Assembly: GCA_017307505.1 (NCBI GenBank)
Contig: JAFKEE010000022.1
Span: 1 to 64,000 of the forward strand
From: Acidobacteriota bacterium
GTDB taxonomy: Bacteria > Acidobacteriota > Terriglobia > Bryobacterales > Bryobacteraceae
Length of the DNA stretch: 64,000 bases
Direction: 5' to 3'
Of the stretch, positions 52,501-59,853 are shown one piece after another. The stretch's first letter is position 1; every line of letters begins with the position of its first letter. Both the position numbers and the translations under genes were made by a program. Under the pieces are notes generated by a model. It was not told the origin of the DNA, did not search any database, and saw only the letters and a list, made by a program, of their open reading frames with translations.

Positions 52501-52991
52501 TGAAGTATTACGAGAAAGCTCTGGCACTAGCTCCCGAGCTGCCCTACGTGCTGCTGAATGCGGCGCACGCCCAGGAGGAAGCCGGTCATGGAGCCGAGGC
52601 GGAGCGGCTGTTCCGGAGGCTGCTGGAACTGGAGCCGAACAACGGTGACGCCGCGAACGGCCTGGGCCTGTTCCTGGCGAAACAGGGCAAGACCGACGAG
52701 GCGCGGAAGTTGTTTGAGAAGGCGATCTCGGTCCGGCGCGACGATTCATCGGCCATCAATAACCTCGGTGTGCTGTACATGAACATCGGACAGCCGAACG
52801 ACGCGATCGCGGCATTCCGCTATGGCATCCAGGTGGCTCCGGATAACGAGACGCTGTATCTGAACCTGGCGCGGGTTCATGTGCAGTTAGGGCAGCGCGA
52901 GAGCGCCCGCGGAGTCATGCGGGATCTTCTGGCGAGACAACCCGGCAACGCCATGGCGCAGCGTGCGTTGAAATCCCTGGAGGGCCAATGA
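49539..52991 (+). CDS. FG-GAP/ASPIC-UnbV protein fused to C-terminal TPR repeats
   Basis: The 1150-residue protein starts at GTG 49539 with a Tat-type signal (KRREFLAGLAAGGLF); AGAGGA lies about 10 bases upstream. Residues up to about 190 are unassigned. About 200-680 are FG-GAP repeats with DxDGDG motifs (AADIDGDGHDEIYV, AADFDRDGRLDLYF, WCDYNGDGWPDLYV, WLDYDGDGRPDLLV, GADVDNDGTPELYV, FTDIDGDGNLDIIL). An ASPIC/UnbV domain (GTKSNRDAIGARVEVDGQ) precedes a thioredoxin-free middle segment, and about 900-1150 contains six to seven TPRs. It overlaps the next gene (ATGA). The frame is open upstream through the terminator. Confidence 0.85.
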   Translation: MKRREFLAGLAAGGLFTGRAHAFAPYPVKFRLAPPHAPALSFVEAGSDEFSGEKAALELEHRLSRLVREGSLPISKNCRGRSPAARSRQQVAEGVARGVFGAEETIAEGWARWRGSLGEVQSARFYALPGHLVRFDIRALRDGRLEHRTGAWRMEWDGAEVALLEPVEETLVHGEKPWFRDVTGHAFENDAAFREQLLRGVPYWRARLDPACGLDVYGENGVAAADIDGDGHDEIYVCQPGGLPNRLYKWDGQRLKDISAEAGLDLLDDTACALFVDLRNSGHQDLVLVRSNQPLLFLNDGHGKFQLAPDVFRFATKPQGSFTSVAAADFDRDGRLDLYFCCYVYYQSEAQYRYPVPYHDAQNGPPNFLFRNRLNEKPGYFEDVTAATGMSHNNNRFSFAATWCDYNGDGWPDLYVTNDFGRKNLYRNVAGQFRDVAEEAGVVDLGPGMSAAWLDYDGDGRPDLLVSNMWSACGQRVVNDPAFGPVRKDPALLASYQHHVKGNSLYRNLGDGRFEYTGDSQGIEMCPWSWSCDGADVDNDGTPELYVACGMVNNNGSSDLMSYFYRQVVAKSPVRQMPAPAYENGWNAINQLIRQDYSWAAPEPNMFFARRAGRYYNFSGVSGLDLAEDSRAFAFTDIDGDGNLDIILKSRCGPQVRVLQNDCGAGRNKLVLALRGTKSNRDAIGARVEVDGQAKWISAGSGYLSQHTKRLHFGLSERQKAEKVTVLWPTGERQELGSLAAGFLYEVVEGQAQVSAKPLAKATAWPKGPTVKADNVSRLHSTWFWEPVPLPEKRRGPGLLVVHAGEALPSLEGPVDRLDLRQAPVELAAAYSILRRYLFDYRVDLETPLWLLVDGDSKVRKIYAEAPQANELQADLRSLGGPLPEPRGLPFAGVYTGRPRRDYYKFGGALLQAGYPEQALPYLEEMLRRSPDNPKALLAVGRIHLEGKRFDLARGVLQRAVELDPRLPEGWNELGGVEAQAGRWSEALKYYEKALALAPELPYVLLNAAHAQEEAGHGAEAERLFRRLLELEPNNGDAANGLGLFLAKQGKTDEARKLFEKAISVRRDDSSAINNLGVLYMNIGQPNDAIAAFRYGIQVAPDNETLYLNLARVHVQLGQRESARGVMRDLLARQPGNAMAQRALKSLEGQ

Positions 52992-54658
52992 GACGAGCGG
53001 CTCCGGCGATGTTCACGCTGCTGGCAGGGACGACCCTGCTCGCCTGGCTGGCTGCTCCTGTGCGTAGCGCCGAGAGCCCCATCCGCTTTTCCCTGCAAAT
53101 GGCGGGCTTCCCGCTGGAGAGCAGCGAAACCCCGGAGCGCCACGCGCCGGAGACCATGGCCGGAGGGATCGCCCTGTTCGATTACGATCGCGACGGCGAC
53201 CTCGACCTGTTCCTCACCAACGGCGCCGACATCAAGACGCTGAAGAAGACATCGCCGAAGTACTTCAACCGGCTTCTGGCGAATGACGGCAAGGGTCACT
53301 TCACCGACGTCACCGAGAAGGCGAAGCTGGCTGGGACGGGCTTCGACAATGGCGTGGCGGTGGGCGACTTCGACAACGATGGCTGGCCCGATCTCTTCGT
53401 GGGCGGGGTTCACAAAAACACGCTGTACCGCAACAACGGCGACGGCACGTTTCAGGATGTCACGGCCAAAGCCGGCCTGAATCAGCCGGACAAGGAGTTC
53501 GGCCCTCTGTGGTCAGTGGGGGGAGCCTGGGTCGATATCAACAATGACGGACGGCTGGACCTGGTGGTGGTGAATTACCTGGTGTGGGACTTTGCCACCG
53601 AACCAGCCTGCACGGGCGAGGGCCGCCGGGAGTACTGCCATCCGAAGATGTACAAGCGCTCGCCGAACCAGCTCTATCTCAACAACGGCGATGGGACGTT
53701 CACCGATGCCTCCGCGTCTTCCGGGCTGCGGGCGCACCCGGGCAAGGGCATGGGCATTGCTGTTGCGGACTATGATCTGGACGGCCTGATGGACATCTTC
53801 GTTGCCAACGATAAGGTGTACAACAGCCTGTTTCACAACAAAGGCAGCAGCCGCTTTGAAGAGGTGGCCTTCTCGGCTGGGGTGGCGCTGGTCGACAGCG
53901 GGGACTTCATCTCGGGCATGGGCGTCGACTTCAACGATCTGAACAACGACGGCTATCCCGACATCGTACTGGTGGCACTGGACGACGAGACCTTCCCGAT
54001 CTACCGGAACACCGGCAAGGGCGAGTTTGAAGACGCGACGCGCACCAGCGGCATGGGGCCGTTGAGTCTGTCGATGGCGGGTTATTCGCCGACTATCGGC
54101 GATTTCGACAACGACGGCTGGAAAGACATCTTCGTCACGCGCGGGCATGTTCAATCGCTGCAGGCTGCGCCCCGCATCACGGTGGAGCAGCACAATACTG
54201 TGTTCCGCAATCTCGGCAAGATGCGTTTTGCGGCGCTGACGGCCGAAGCCGGGCTGGCGGCCGGGCCTGCGCGGCGGCATCGGGGCTCGGCTATCGGCGA
54301 CCTGAACGGCGACGGGCGTCTGGACACCGTGGTATCGGCCCTGGGCGCAGCGCCCGAGGTCTGGACGAACGAGAGTCCGGCTGCCGCGCACTGGCTGGAG
54401 ATTCAACTGGAAGGGACGAAGAGCAACCGGGACGGCCTCGGGGCGCGCATTCGCGTCGTGACGGCTACAGGGACACAATGGCAGCAGGCGTCGACCAGCG
54501 CGGGCTACGCCTCGTCGAGCGCGGGTCCGGTCCACTTCGGCCTCGGGGCGGACACGGCGATCTCCCTGGTGGAGATCCGCTGGCCCTCGGGCCTGGTCCA
54601 GCAGTGGAAGGATGTGCGTCCGGATCGCGTCTGGAAGGTGAAGGAAGGCGTGCAGTAG
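52988..54658 (+). CDS. CRTAC1-family protein (FG-GAP repeats plus ASPIC/UnbV domain)
   Basis: The 556-residue protein has a signal peptide (FTLLAGTTLLAWLAAPVRSAE) and FG-GAP repeats with calcium motifs (LFDYDRDGDLDLFL, VGDFDNDGWPDLFV, WVDINNDGRLDLVV, VADYDLDGLMDIFV, FNDLNNDGYPDIVL, IGDFDNDGWKDIFV, IGDLNGDGRLDTVV). A C-terminal ASPIC/UnbV domain follows (GTKSNRDGLGARIRVVT, then VHFGLGADTAISLVEIRWPSG). Its start overlaps the preceding stop (ATGA) and GGAGG lies 5 bases upstream, so translation is coupled. Confidence 0.92.
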   Translation: MRRAAPAMFTLLAGTTLLAWLAAPVRSAESPIRFSLQMAGFPLESSETPERHAPETMAGGIALFDYDRDGDLDLFLTNGADIKTLKKTSPKYFNRLLANDGKGHFTDVTEKAKLAGTGFDNGVAVGDFDNDGWPDLFVGGVHKNTLYRNNGDGTFQDVTAKAGLNQPDKEFGPLWSVGGAWVDINNDGRLDLVVVNYLVWDFATEPACTGEGRREYCHPKMYKRSPNQLYLNNGDGTFTDASASSGLRAHPGKGMGIAVADYDLDGLMDIFVANDKVYNSLFHNKGSSRFEEVAFSAGVALVDSGDFISGMGVDFNDLNNDGYPDIVLVALDDETFPIYRNTGKGEFEDATRTSGMGPLSLSMAGYSPTIGDFDNDGWKDIFVTRGHVQSLQAAPRITVEQHNTVFRNLGKMRFAALTAEAGLAAGPARRHRGSAIGDLNGDGRLDTVVSALGAAPEVWTNESPAAAHWLEIQLEGTKSNRDGLGARIRVVTATGTQWQQASTSAGYASSSAGPVHFGLGADTAISLVEIRWPSGLVQQWKDVRPDRVWKVKEGVQ

Positions 54659-54719
54659 GCCTCCATTGTGCGTGCCGGAAGAAGGCAGTAAGCTGAGGAC
54701 CAACAGGGAGGGAGCACAG

Positions 54720-55835
54720 ATGATGAACCGTCGAACCCTGATTCAGACGCTGATCGCGGCGGTAGCGCAGCGGTTGGCGGCGGCACCCGCGGCGGCAGTT
54801 CACGCCCGGTCGAAAAGGCTGGTGCTGGTGACCATCGGCGGCATCCGGCGGCAGGAGAGCTTCTCGGAGAAGGGCATCGTTAATGTCCCGCATCTCTTCA
54901 ACGATCTGCTGCCTCAATCGCTCTTCTACCCGTACACCGTGAACGAGGGAGTGACCTCGCACTTCAACTCCATTGCCAGTATCCTCACCGGCGTCTGGCA
55001 ACATGTGGACGACTGGGGTTCCGAGAAGCCCACTCACCCGACGATGTTCCACTACCTGAAGGCGGGCCGTCCGGCCGATCCCAACGACTGCTGGGTGGTA
55101 ACCAGCAACAAGCAGCTCACGGCGAACATCAGCCCCGGCATCAATGTGATTCTCGCGAAGCAGTTGCTGATCGAGGCCGTCGAGCGGATCATCATGGGGC
55201 AGAGCTCCCGCAAGAGCCTGGAGCGCGAGCAGTTGCTGCAGGAGATGAAGGCTGTGCTCGAGACCGACTACGAGCGCATCGGCTGGGGTGTGCCCGCGAC
55301 CTCGACGTTCCAGGATCCGACAGTGAAGAAGACCTTCGTCGACGCGCTGGCGGGCTTTATTCACGGGCCGACCGCGCCTGTCAGCGGCGACGAGCTTACG
55401 CTCACCGTGGGTATGGAAGTGTTGAAGCGCCTGGCTCCGGCGATGTTGATGATGAATTTCTCCGATGTGGAAGTGGCGCATTCCGGCTCGTACTCGCTGC
55501 ACCTGGGCGGGATCCGCCGGTCCGACATGCTGTGCCACAAGCTGTGGCAGTTCATTCAGGCCAGTCCCGAGCTGAAAGAGAATACGACGCTCCTCATCAT
55601 GAACGAGTTTGGACGCGATCCGGACGGGTCGAGCACAAATGGCTTCTTTAACCACAGGACCGACACCGAGACCTGCCGCATGGCGTGGAGCATGGTGCTG
55701 GGCCCGGCCATTCGCAAGCCGCAGGTGGTGGAGCGCGTGGTGCGGCAGATCGACTTTGCGCCGTCGATGGGCTCGTGGATGGGCTTTGAGGCTGTGAAGG
55801 CGGCGGGTGCGCACCTGCCGGAAATTGTTGGTTGA
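54720..55835 (+). CDS. Alkaline-phosphatase-superfamily-like secreted protein
   Basis: The 371-residue protein has an N-terminal signal (NRRTLIQTLIAAVAQRLAAAP) and resembles DUF1501/sulfatase-type proteins. It has RLVLVTIGGIRRQESF near the start, an unusual replacement of the metal-binding DGxR/DxxR opening. NFSDVEVAHSGSY is in the middle, and LLIMNEFGRDPDGSS and NGFFNHR are near the end, where family members have D-x-H. The metal-ligand set is incomplete by eye. GGGAGGG lies about 7 bases before the double ATG. It follows the CRTAC1 gene by 61 bases, with the unknown gene next. Confidence 0.65.
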   Translation: MMNRRTLIQTLIAAVAQRLAAAPAAAVHARSKRLVLVTIGGIRRQESFSEKGIVNVPHLFNDLLPQSLFYPYTVNEGVTSHFNSIASILTGVWQHVDDWGSEKPTHPTMFHYLKAGRPADPNDCWVVTSNKQLTANISPGINVILAKQLLIEAVERIIMGQSSRKSLEREQLLQEMKAVLETDYERIGWGVPATSTFQDPTVKKTFVDALAGFIHGPTAPVSGDELTLTVGMEVLKRLAPAMLMMNFSDVEVAHSGSYSLHLGGIRRSDMLCHKLWQFIQASPELKENTTLLIMNEFGRDPDGSSTNGFFNHRTDTETCRMAWSMVLGPAIRKPQVVERVVRQIDFAPSMGSWMGFEAVKAAGAHLPEIVG

Positions 55836-55839
55836 TGGA

Positions 55840-57036
55840 ATGGCTGCTCCTGACTACAAAGAGTTGATCTCGAGGCTGCCACGGACATTTGGTCCGGCGC
55901 TGAACGATCAGCTGCATCAATGGGAGATGTTGTTCCCGGCCGAGCAGCGACAGTTGAAGGCGCAGATGGACTGGCTGGCTGCGCTGCCGCCGGCCGAGTT
56001 CAAGACGCTGTTCGCGCCCATTGTGCAGGTGGAAGACCGCATGGACCTGCCGAAGTGGCAGCCGGGTTCCACCGGCTTGAGCATCCACGACGTCGGTGTG
56101 ATGGCCCGGTCGCCGCTCTACCCGCAGTGGCGGCAGCAGGTGGAGAAGGTCTTCGGTCGCATTGACGATGCGATCCAGGCGTCTGGCGCGATGAAGCCCG
56201 TGCCGCGACTGGTTGTGTCCATCCTGCCTGCCGGCCTGCCCAAGCCGGGGGATCCGCTGTGGCCGGAACTGGCGGAAGTGGGCCAGTGGGTTCAACTCGA
56301 CCGGCCGTTCCTCAAGGTGGAAGAGACGCTGGTGCCGGCCATCGTGAAGCGGAAAGCCCCGGCGGGCCTGGAGCCGGATGAGACGACGTGGGTGATCGAG
56401 TGCGGCAAGCGGTTGTCGGCCGAATCAGGTGGAGTGACGAGTCTGTCGTGGGACGCGCTGGAGAAAGTACGGCGTGAGTTCCTGAACCGCCTGAACGGGA
56501 TCAGCCGGGACATCAAGTCGGCCGACCAGACTACGAACGATCTAAAGCGGCTGGACATCCGCAAGCTGCTGGACCCCGCTACCGGCGCGAGTCCGCGGCT
56601 GCGCGAGTTCCTGCGCGGGATCCTGCTGAGCGGCAATGGATCTTTGGTGTTCAACAATTCGTTCGTGCAATGGGCCGCTTCCGAGGCCCTGCGGCGGGCG
56701 CAGCCGCAGGTGCTTCTCGCCGGCTTCGGGCTGCGGCAGAAACTTAAGCCCTTCAGCAGCGTGGTGTTGTTTGAGGATCAGAACCGGTCGAACCCGACAC
56801 CTGATCAGGACGATCCGGCGGGGTCTCTGACGGACGCGGCGTTCCTCGCGCAGTACGTCTACCTGGCGGCGCAGCGTGTTTCGGCCTACCAGGGGCATAC
56901 TGTATCGGTGTTCGCCATGGAAGAGCTGGATCGTGTTTTAGTTGTGGACCCGCGCGGCAAGCAGAACGTGCCCGCCCGTCTGACCGGCGAGGCGCTGACG
57001 GCGCGGATCGTCGCGTGGCTCACCGGCGCGGCCTAG
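55840..57036 (+). CDS. Hypothetical protein (398 aa) at the end of the CRTAC1 operon
   Basis: The 398-residue soluble protein starts MAAPDYKELISRLPRTFG and has a central segment ETTWVIECGKRLSAES. The C-terminal half is helical, with AASEALRRAQPQVLLAGFGLRQKLK and AQYVYLAAQRVSAYQG. No motif that I recognise. The chosen ATG lies 4 bases after the preceding stop. It is most probably part of the same transcript and acts with the alkaline-phosphatase-like protein. It converges with the AlkZ-like gene, the stops overlapping in CTAG. Confidence 0.7.
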   Translation: MAAPDYKELISRLPRTFGPALNDQLHQWEMLFPAEQRQLKAQMDWLAALPPAEFKTLFAPIVQVEDRMDLPKWQPGSTGLSIHDVGVMARSPLYPQWRQQVEKVFGRIDDAIQASGAMKPVPRLVVSILPAGLPKPGDPLWPELAEVGQWVQLDRPFLKVEETLVPAIVKRKAPAGLEPDETTWVIECGKRLSAESGGVTSLSWDALEKVRREFLNRLNGISRDIKSADQTTNDLKRLDIRKLLDPATGASPRLREFLRGILLSGNGSLVFNNSFVQWAASEALRRAQPQVLLAGFGLRQKLKPFSSVVLFEDQNRSNPTPDQDDPAGSLTDAAFLAQYVYLAAQRVSAYQGHTVSVFAMEELDRVLVVDPRGKQNVPARLTGEALTARIVAWLTGAA

Positions 57037-58082
57037 CGGTTACTGCGGTGGAATTGCTGATAACGGCGGATCGCTGATTGCAGCGCGGCTGCTTCCCGCG
57101 CTTTCAAGGGGCGGTCCAGGCTGGTTTGCACCTCGGCTTCGCCCTTGCCGAGTTGATGTCTCCAGCGCCCGATCCTGTGGCCGTCCAGAAGTATGAAATG
57201 GACCAACTCCGGGCGTTCGAGAGCGCCGACGCCCAGCACATCCCGGCTTTCGCTATAGGACATGATGTACTCGTCGTAGCACTGAACGAAATCGATGCGC
57301 GGTGTCTTCATGCTGAAGCTTGATTCCATGGGCGCCAGCCAGTACTCCCGGGCGTCGGCCTGGATTCGCTCTAACGCGGGTTGCACTGCCTGCAGGCCGC
57401 GTCGGGCTTCCGCGAGCGTGAGGCTCGACCAGACTGCAAAATCCCGCACTGTGGCAGGACCGCGCGTCACGAAGTAGCGGCGGGCGAGTTCGGCCAGGGC
57501 TTCGTCGCGGGCGATTGATGGCGCGGCCGGTACCCATTCGTCCATCAGCGCATAGGTGTGCTGTTTCCCGCGCATCGTTCCACTGCAGATCAACTTGCTG
57601 AGTTCGGCGTGCATGACCAGATAGGCCAGCGGGACCCCCGCCGAGGGCAGGCGGGCCGCGGCCAGTTTGGCGGCGAGTTCAGTGCGGGTGAGGTGATGAC
57701 CGCCCTTGAGAGCCTTGGCGAGAACCGCATTGCTCCGGCGGAGCATGGATTCCTCGATGCCATGCTCGCGCTGGGTGAAGCCATTCAGGATGCGGATGCG
57801 CGGGGCAGTGAGATCGACGAGCCAGCGGATGTCAGCCGGATGCACGAAGTGCCATGTGGGGCGCAGCACGTGCGTCCGCAGAACGGCCCCGGCCGCATAT
57901 GCCTGTTGAATGTGCTCGTGCGTGGCTCCGCTGGTGCGCTGCCCAATGGACCACTTGGCGTAGGCGAATTCCTGCGCCTGCACGGCGCCCAGTCGCCTCA
58001 GGAGGCCTGCGGGCTGCGATTCCGACTGGGTCCAAAGCGAGTGGTTGTGGAGGCGCAGCAGCGCGATCTCGTGGTGCGTCAC
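57033..58082 (-). CDS. AlkZ/YcaQ-like winged-helix protein (HTH_42, possible DNA glycosylase)
   Basis: The family has tandem winged-helix domains that excise DNA crosslinks (AlkZ, YcaQ) or have unknown roles. The 349-residue protein contains RLGAVQAQEFAYAKWSIGQR, with a Q-x-Q motif as in catalytic members. It also has LRPTWHFVHPADIRWLVDLT, VTRGPATVRDFAVWSSL and the C-terminal CYDEYIMSY. The GTG at 58082 is chosen as the first start that avoids the divergent gene; the frame is open to 58235. The ribosome-binding site is weak, so the start is uncertain. Confidence 0.75.
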   Translation of the reverse strand: MTHHEIALLRLHNHSLWTQSESQPAGLLRRLGAVQAQEFAYAKWSIGQRTSGATHEHIQQAYAAGAVLRTHVLRPTWHFVHPADIRWLVDLTAPRIRILNGFTQREHGIEESMLRRSNAVLAKALKGGHHLTRTELAAKLAAARLPSAGVPLAYLVMHAELSKLICSGTMRGKQHTYALMDEWVPAAPSIARDEALAELARRYFVTRGPATVRDFAVWSSLTLAEARRGLQAVQPALERIQADAREYWLAPMESSFSMKTPRIDFVQCYDEYIMSYSESRDVLGVGALERPELVHFILLDGHRIGRWRHQLGKGEAEVQTSLDRPLKAREAAALQSAIRRYQQFHRSNR

Positions 58083-58148
58083 TGACTGCCAGGATAGCGG
58101 GCCGGGCAGCCGGATATGATGGGGATTCACTGCATGGAGGATCGCGGA

Positions 58149-59237
58149 ATGGATCGACGCCGATTTACATTGCTGCTGGGCTCGTCGCCGTTGCTGGCGC
58201 AGGCTCCGGCCGCGGCTCCGGAGCTGGAGTGGCATGACGCCAAAAAGTTACGGGTGGAGGGGTTGGGTTTCAAGGATCAGAAGGCTCCCTACGACCGGCT
58301 GCCGGTGCGCGCCGAGGGCGTAGTGCGGCCCGTGGTGTGGAACCTGAGCCGCGACTCGGCTGGAGTTCTGGTCCGCTTCGTCACGAATGCCACGGCGATT
58401 CATGCGCGCTGGACCCTGACCAACAAGACCCTCACGACTCCGAACAGCACGCCGGTTGCCTGCAGCGGCCTGGACCTCTACGCGAAGAATGACGCCGGGC
58501 GGTGGCACTGGCTCGGCATCGGGCGTCCCACGAAGTTTCCCGAGAACACCGATGCACTGGCCAGCGGACTGCCGGCGGGCACGCGCGAATACATGGTTTA
58601 CCTGCCCATGCATAACCCGGTCACCTCGGTGGAGATCGGCGTTCCCAAGGGCAGCTCCATGGAAGCAGGACCGGCCCGGCCCGCCGGACGCAAGCCCATC
58701 GTGTTCTACGGGACATCGATTACGCACGGCTTCTCCGCGTCGCGCGCCGGGATGACGCACGTCTCCATGCTGGGCCGCCTCTTCGATCGGGAAGTGATCA
58801 ACCTGGGCTTCTCCGGCAACGGCAAGATGGAGCCTGAGGTCGCCAAGTTTGTAGCCGAGCTGGATCCGGCTGTTTTCGTGCTGGACTGCCTGCCGAACCT
58901 TACTGCGAAAGAGGTTCACTCGAACGCTATCCCGTGCGTGAAAGTCCTGCGGGAGGCGCATCCCGACACGCCCATCCTTCTGGTGGAAGACCGCAACTAT
59001 GCGGACAATTTCCTGAACGCCTCACGGCGCGAGCGGAATGAAACCAACCACGCCGCGATGCGGGAGGAGTACGCCAGGATGCAGAAGGAGAAGATCCCGC
59101 ATCTGCACTACCTCAAGGCGGACGACCTGCTGGGCGACGATGGGGAGGCGACCATCGACGGCTCGCACCCGACAGACCTGGGCTTCACGCGCCAAGCGGC
59201 GGAGTTCCAGAAGGCGCTGAAGAAGATCCTGAAGTAG
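58149..59237 (+). CDS. SGNH/GDSL-family hydrolase with N-terminal SGNH_hydro_N-like domain
   Basis: SGNH hydrolases are esterases acting on acylated sugars and similar substrates. The 362-residue protein begins MDRRRFTLLLG, a twin-arginine-like secretion signal. A beta-sandwich domain follows (residues about 30-165, GLDLYAKNDAGRWHWLGIG). The hydrolase starts with IVFYGTSITHG (nucleophile Ser, block I), followed by NLGFSGNGKMEPE (block II) and the catalytic D-x-x-H in IDGSHPTDLGF (block V). GGAGG lies 8 bases before the ATG. It ends two bases before the stop of the convergent NTF2-like gene. Confidence 0.9.
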   Translation: MDRRRFTLLLGSSPLLAQAPAAAPELEWHDAKKLRVEGLGFKDQKAPYDRLPVRAEGVVRPVVWNLSRDSAGVLVRFVTNATAIHARWTLTNKTLTTPNSTPVACSGLDLYAKNDAGRWHWLGIGRPTKFPENTDALASGLPAGTREYMVYLPMHNPVTSVEIGVPKGSSMEAGPARPAGRKPIVFYGTSITHGFSASRAGMTHVSMLGRLFDREVINLGFSGNGKMEPEVAKFVAELDPAVFVLDCLPNLTAKEVHSNAIPCVKVLREAHPDTPILLVEDRNYADNFLNASRRERNETNHAAMREEYARMQKEKIPHLHYLKADDLLGDDGEATIDGSHPTDLGFTRQAAEFQKALKKILK

Positions 59238-59239
59238 CG

Positions 59240-59740
59240 CTACTTCGTGAGGTACTTGTCGGGGATCGGCGTTTCGGGCCGTTCGGAGTCCCAGAGGATC
59301 GTCATGACTTTCCAGTCTTTGCCGTCGAAGACAAGCTGGAAGCTGTTGATGCCGCGCGCGAAGGGCTTTTCGCCGGGTGCGTGCCGCGACTCGTAGGTGC
59401 TGAACACATGGGCGATAGCGCCGTAGCGTTCCACCTTGCGGCTGACTTCGGTTTCGAAGAAGCCGGCCTTTTCGAAGTTGGCGCCTGCGCGCTGGATGTA
59501 GTCCTCCGGCGTGAGCACGTTGGGCGTGTTGCCCTCGGCGGCGTGCCGCACGGGAATGAGCCGCGCACCGGTGGTGAAGAGCGAGCGGAACTTCGCCCAG
59601 TCGCGCGTGCCGGCCGGTCCGGAAATGACGGCGTAGACGGCCTGGACAGTGGCTTCGAGGGAGTCACCCTCAGCGGCGGGCAGGGCAGGGGTGGCCAGCG
59701 CGAAGGCGGCCAGGAGAGAGAGCGCGCGTCGGCGAGACAT
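59240..59740 (-). CDS. Secreted NTF2-like/SnoaL-type protein (DUF4440-like)
   Basis: The 166-residue protein has a signal peptide (ALSLLAAFALATPALPAAE). The rest is a cone-shaped NTF2-like fold (TVQAVYAVISGPAGTRDWAKFRSLFT, RLIPV, GINSFQLVFDGKDWKVMTILWDSE). Such proteins bind small ligands or are small-molecule isomerases. No active-site pattern can be assigned. It is convergent with the SGNH gene. Confidence 0.8.
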   Translation of the reverse strand: MSRRRALSLLAAFALATPALPAAEGDSLEATVQAVYAVISGPAGTRDWAKFRSLFTTGARLIPVRHAAEGNTPNVLTPEDYIQRAGANFEKAGFFETEVSRKVERYGAIAHVFSTYESRHAPGEKPFARGINSFQLVFDGKDWKVMTILWDSERPETPIPDKYLTK

Positions 59741-59853
59741 ATGGATATGTTAGCCGGGAATACGCTCAGCTCACTTTGAATCCTCGGCTGGCCGGAGATG
59801 TTTATACTTGCGGCAGAGTTCGCAGCGATGTGCCTGTGCTCATCGCCGATGCT
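59741..59853. other. Short intergenic gap between NTF2-like and DUF1501 genes
   Basis: No gene is supported. The 113 bp probably hold the promoter of the minus-strand NTF2-like gene and the 3' end of the DUF1501 gene. Confidence 0.35.
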
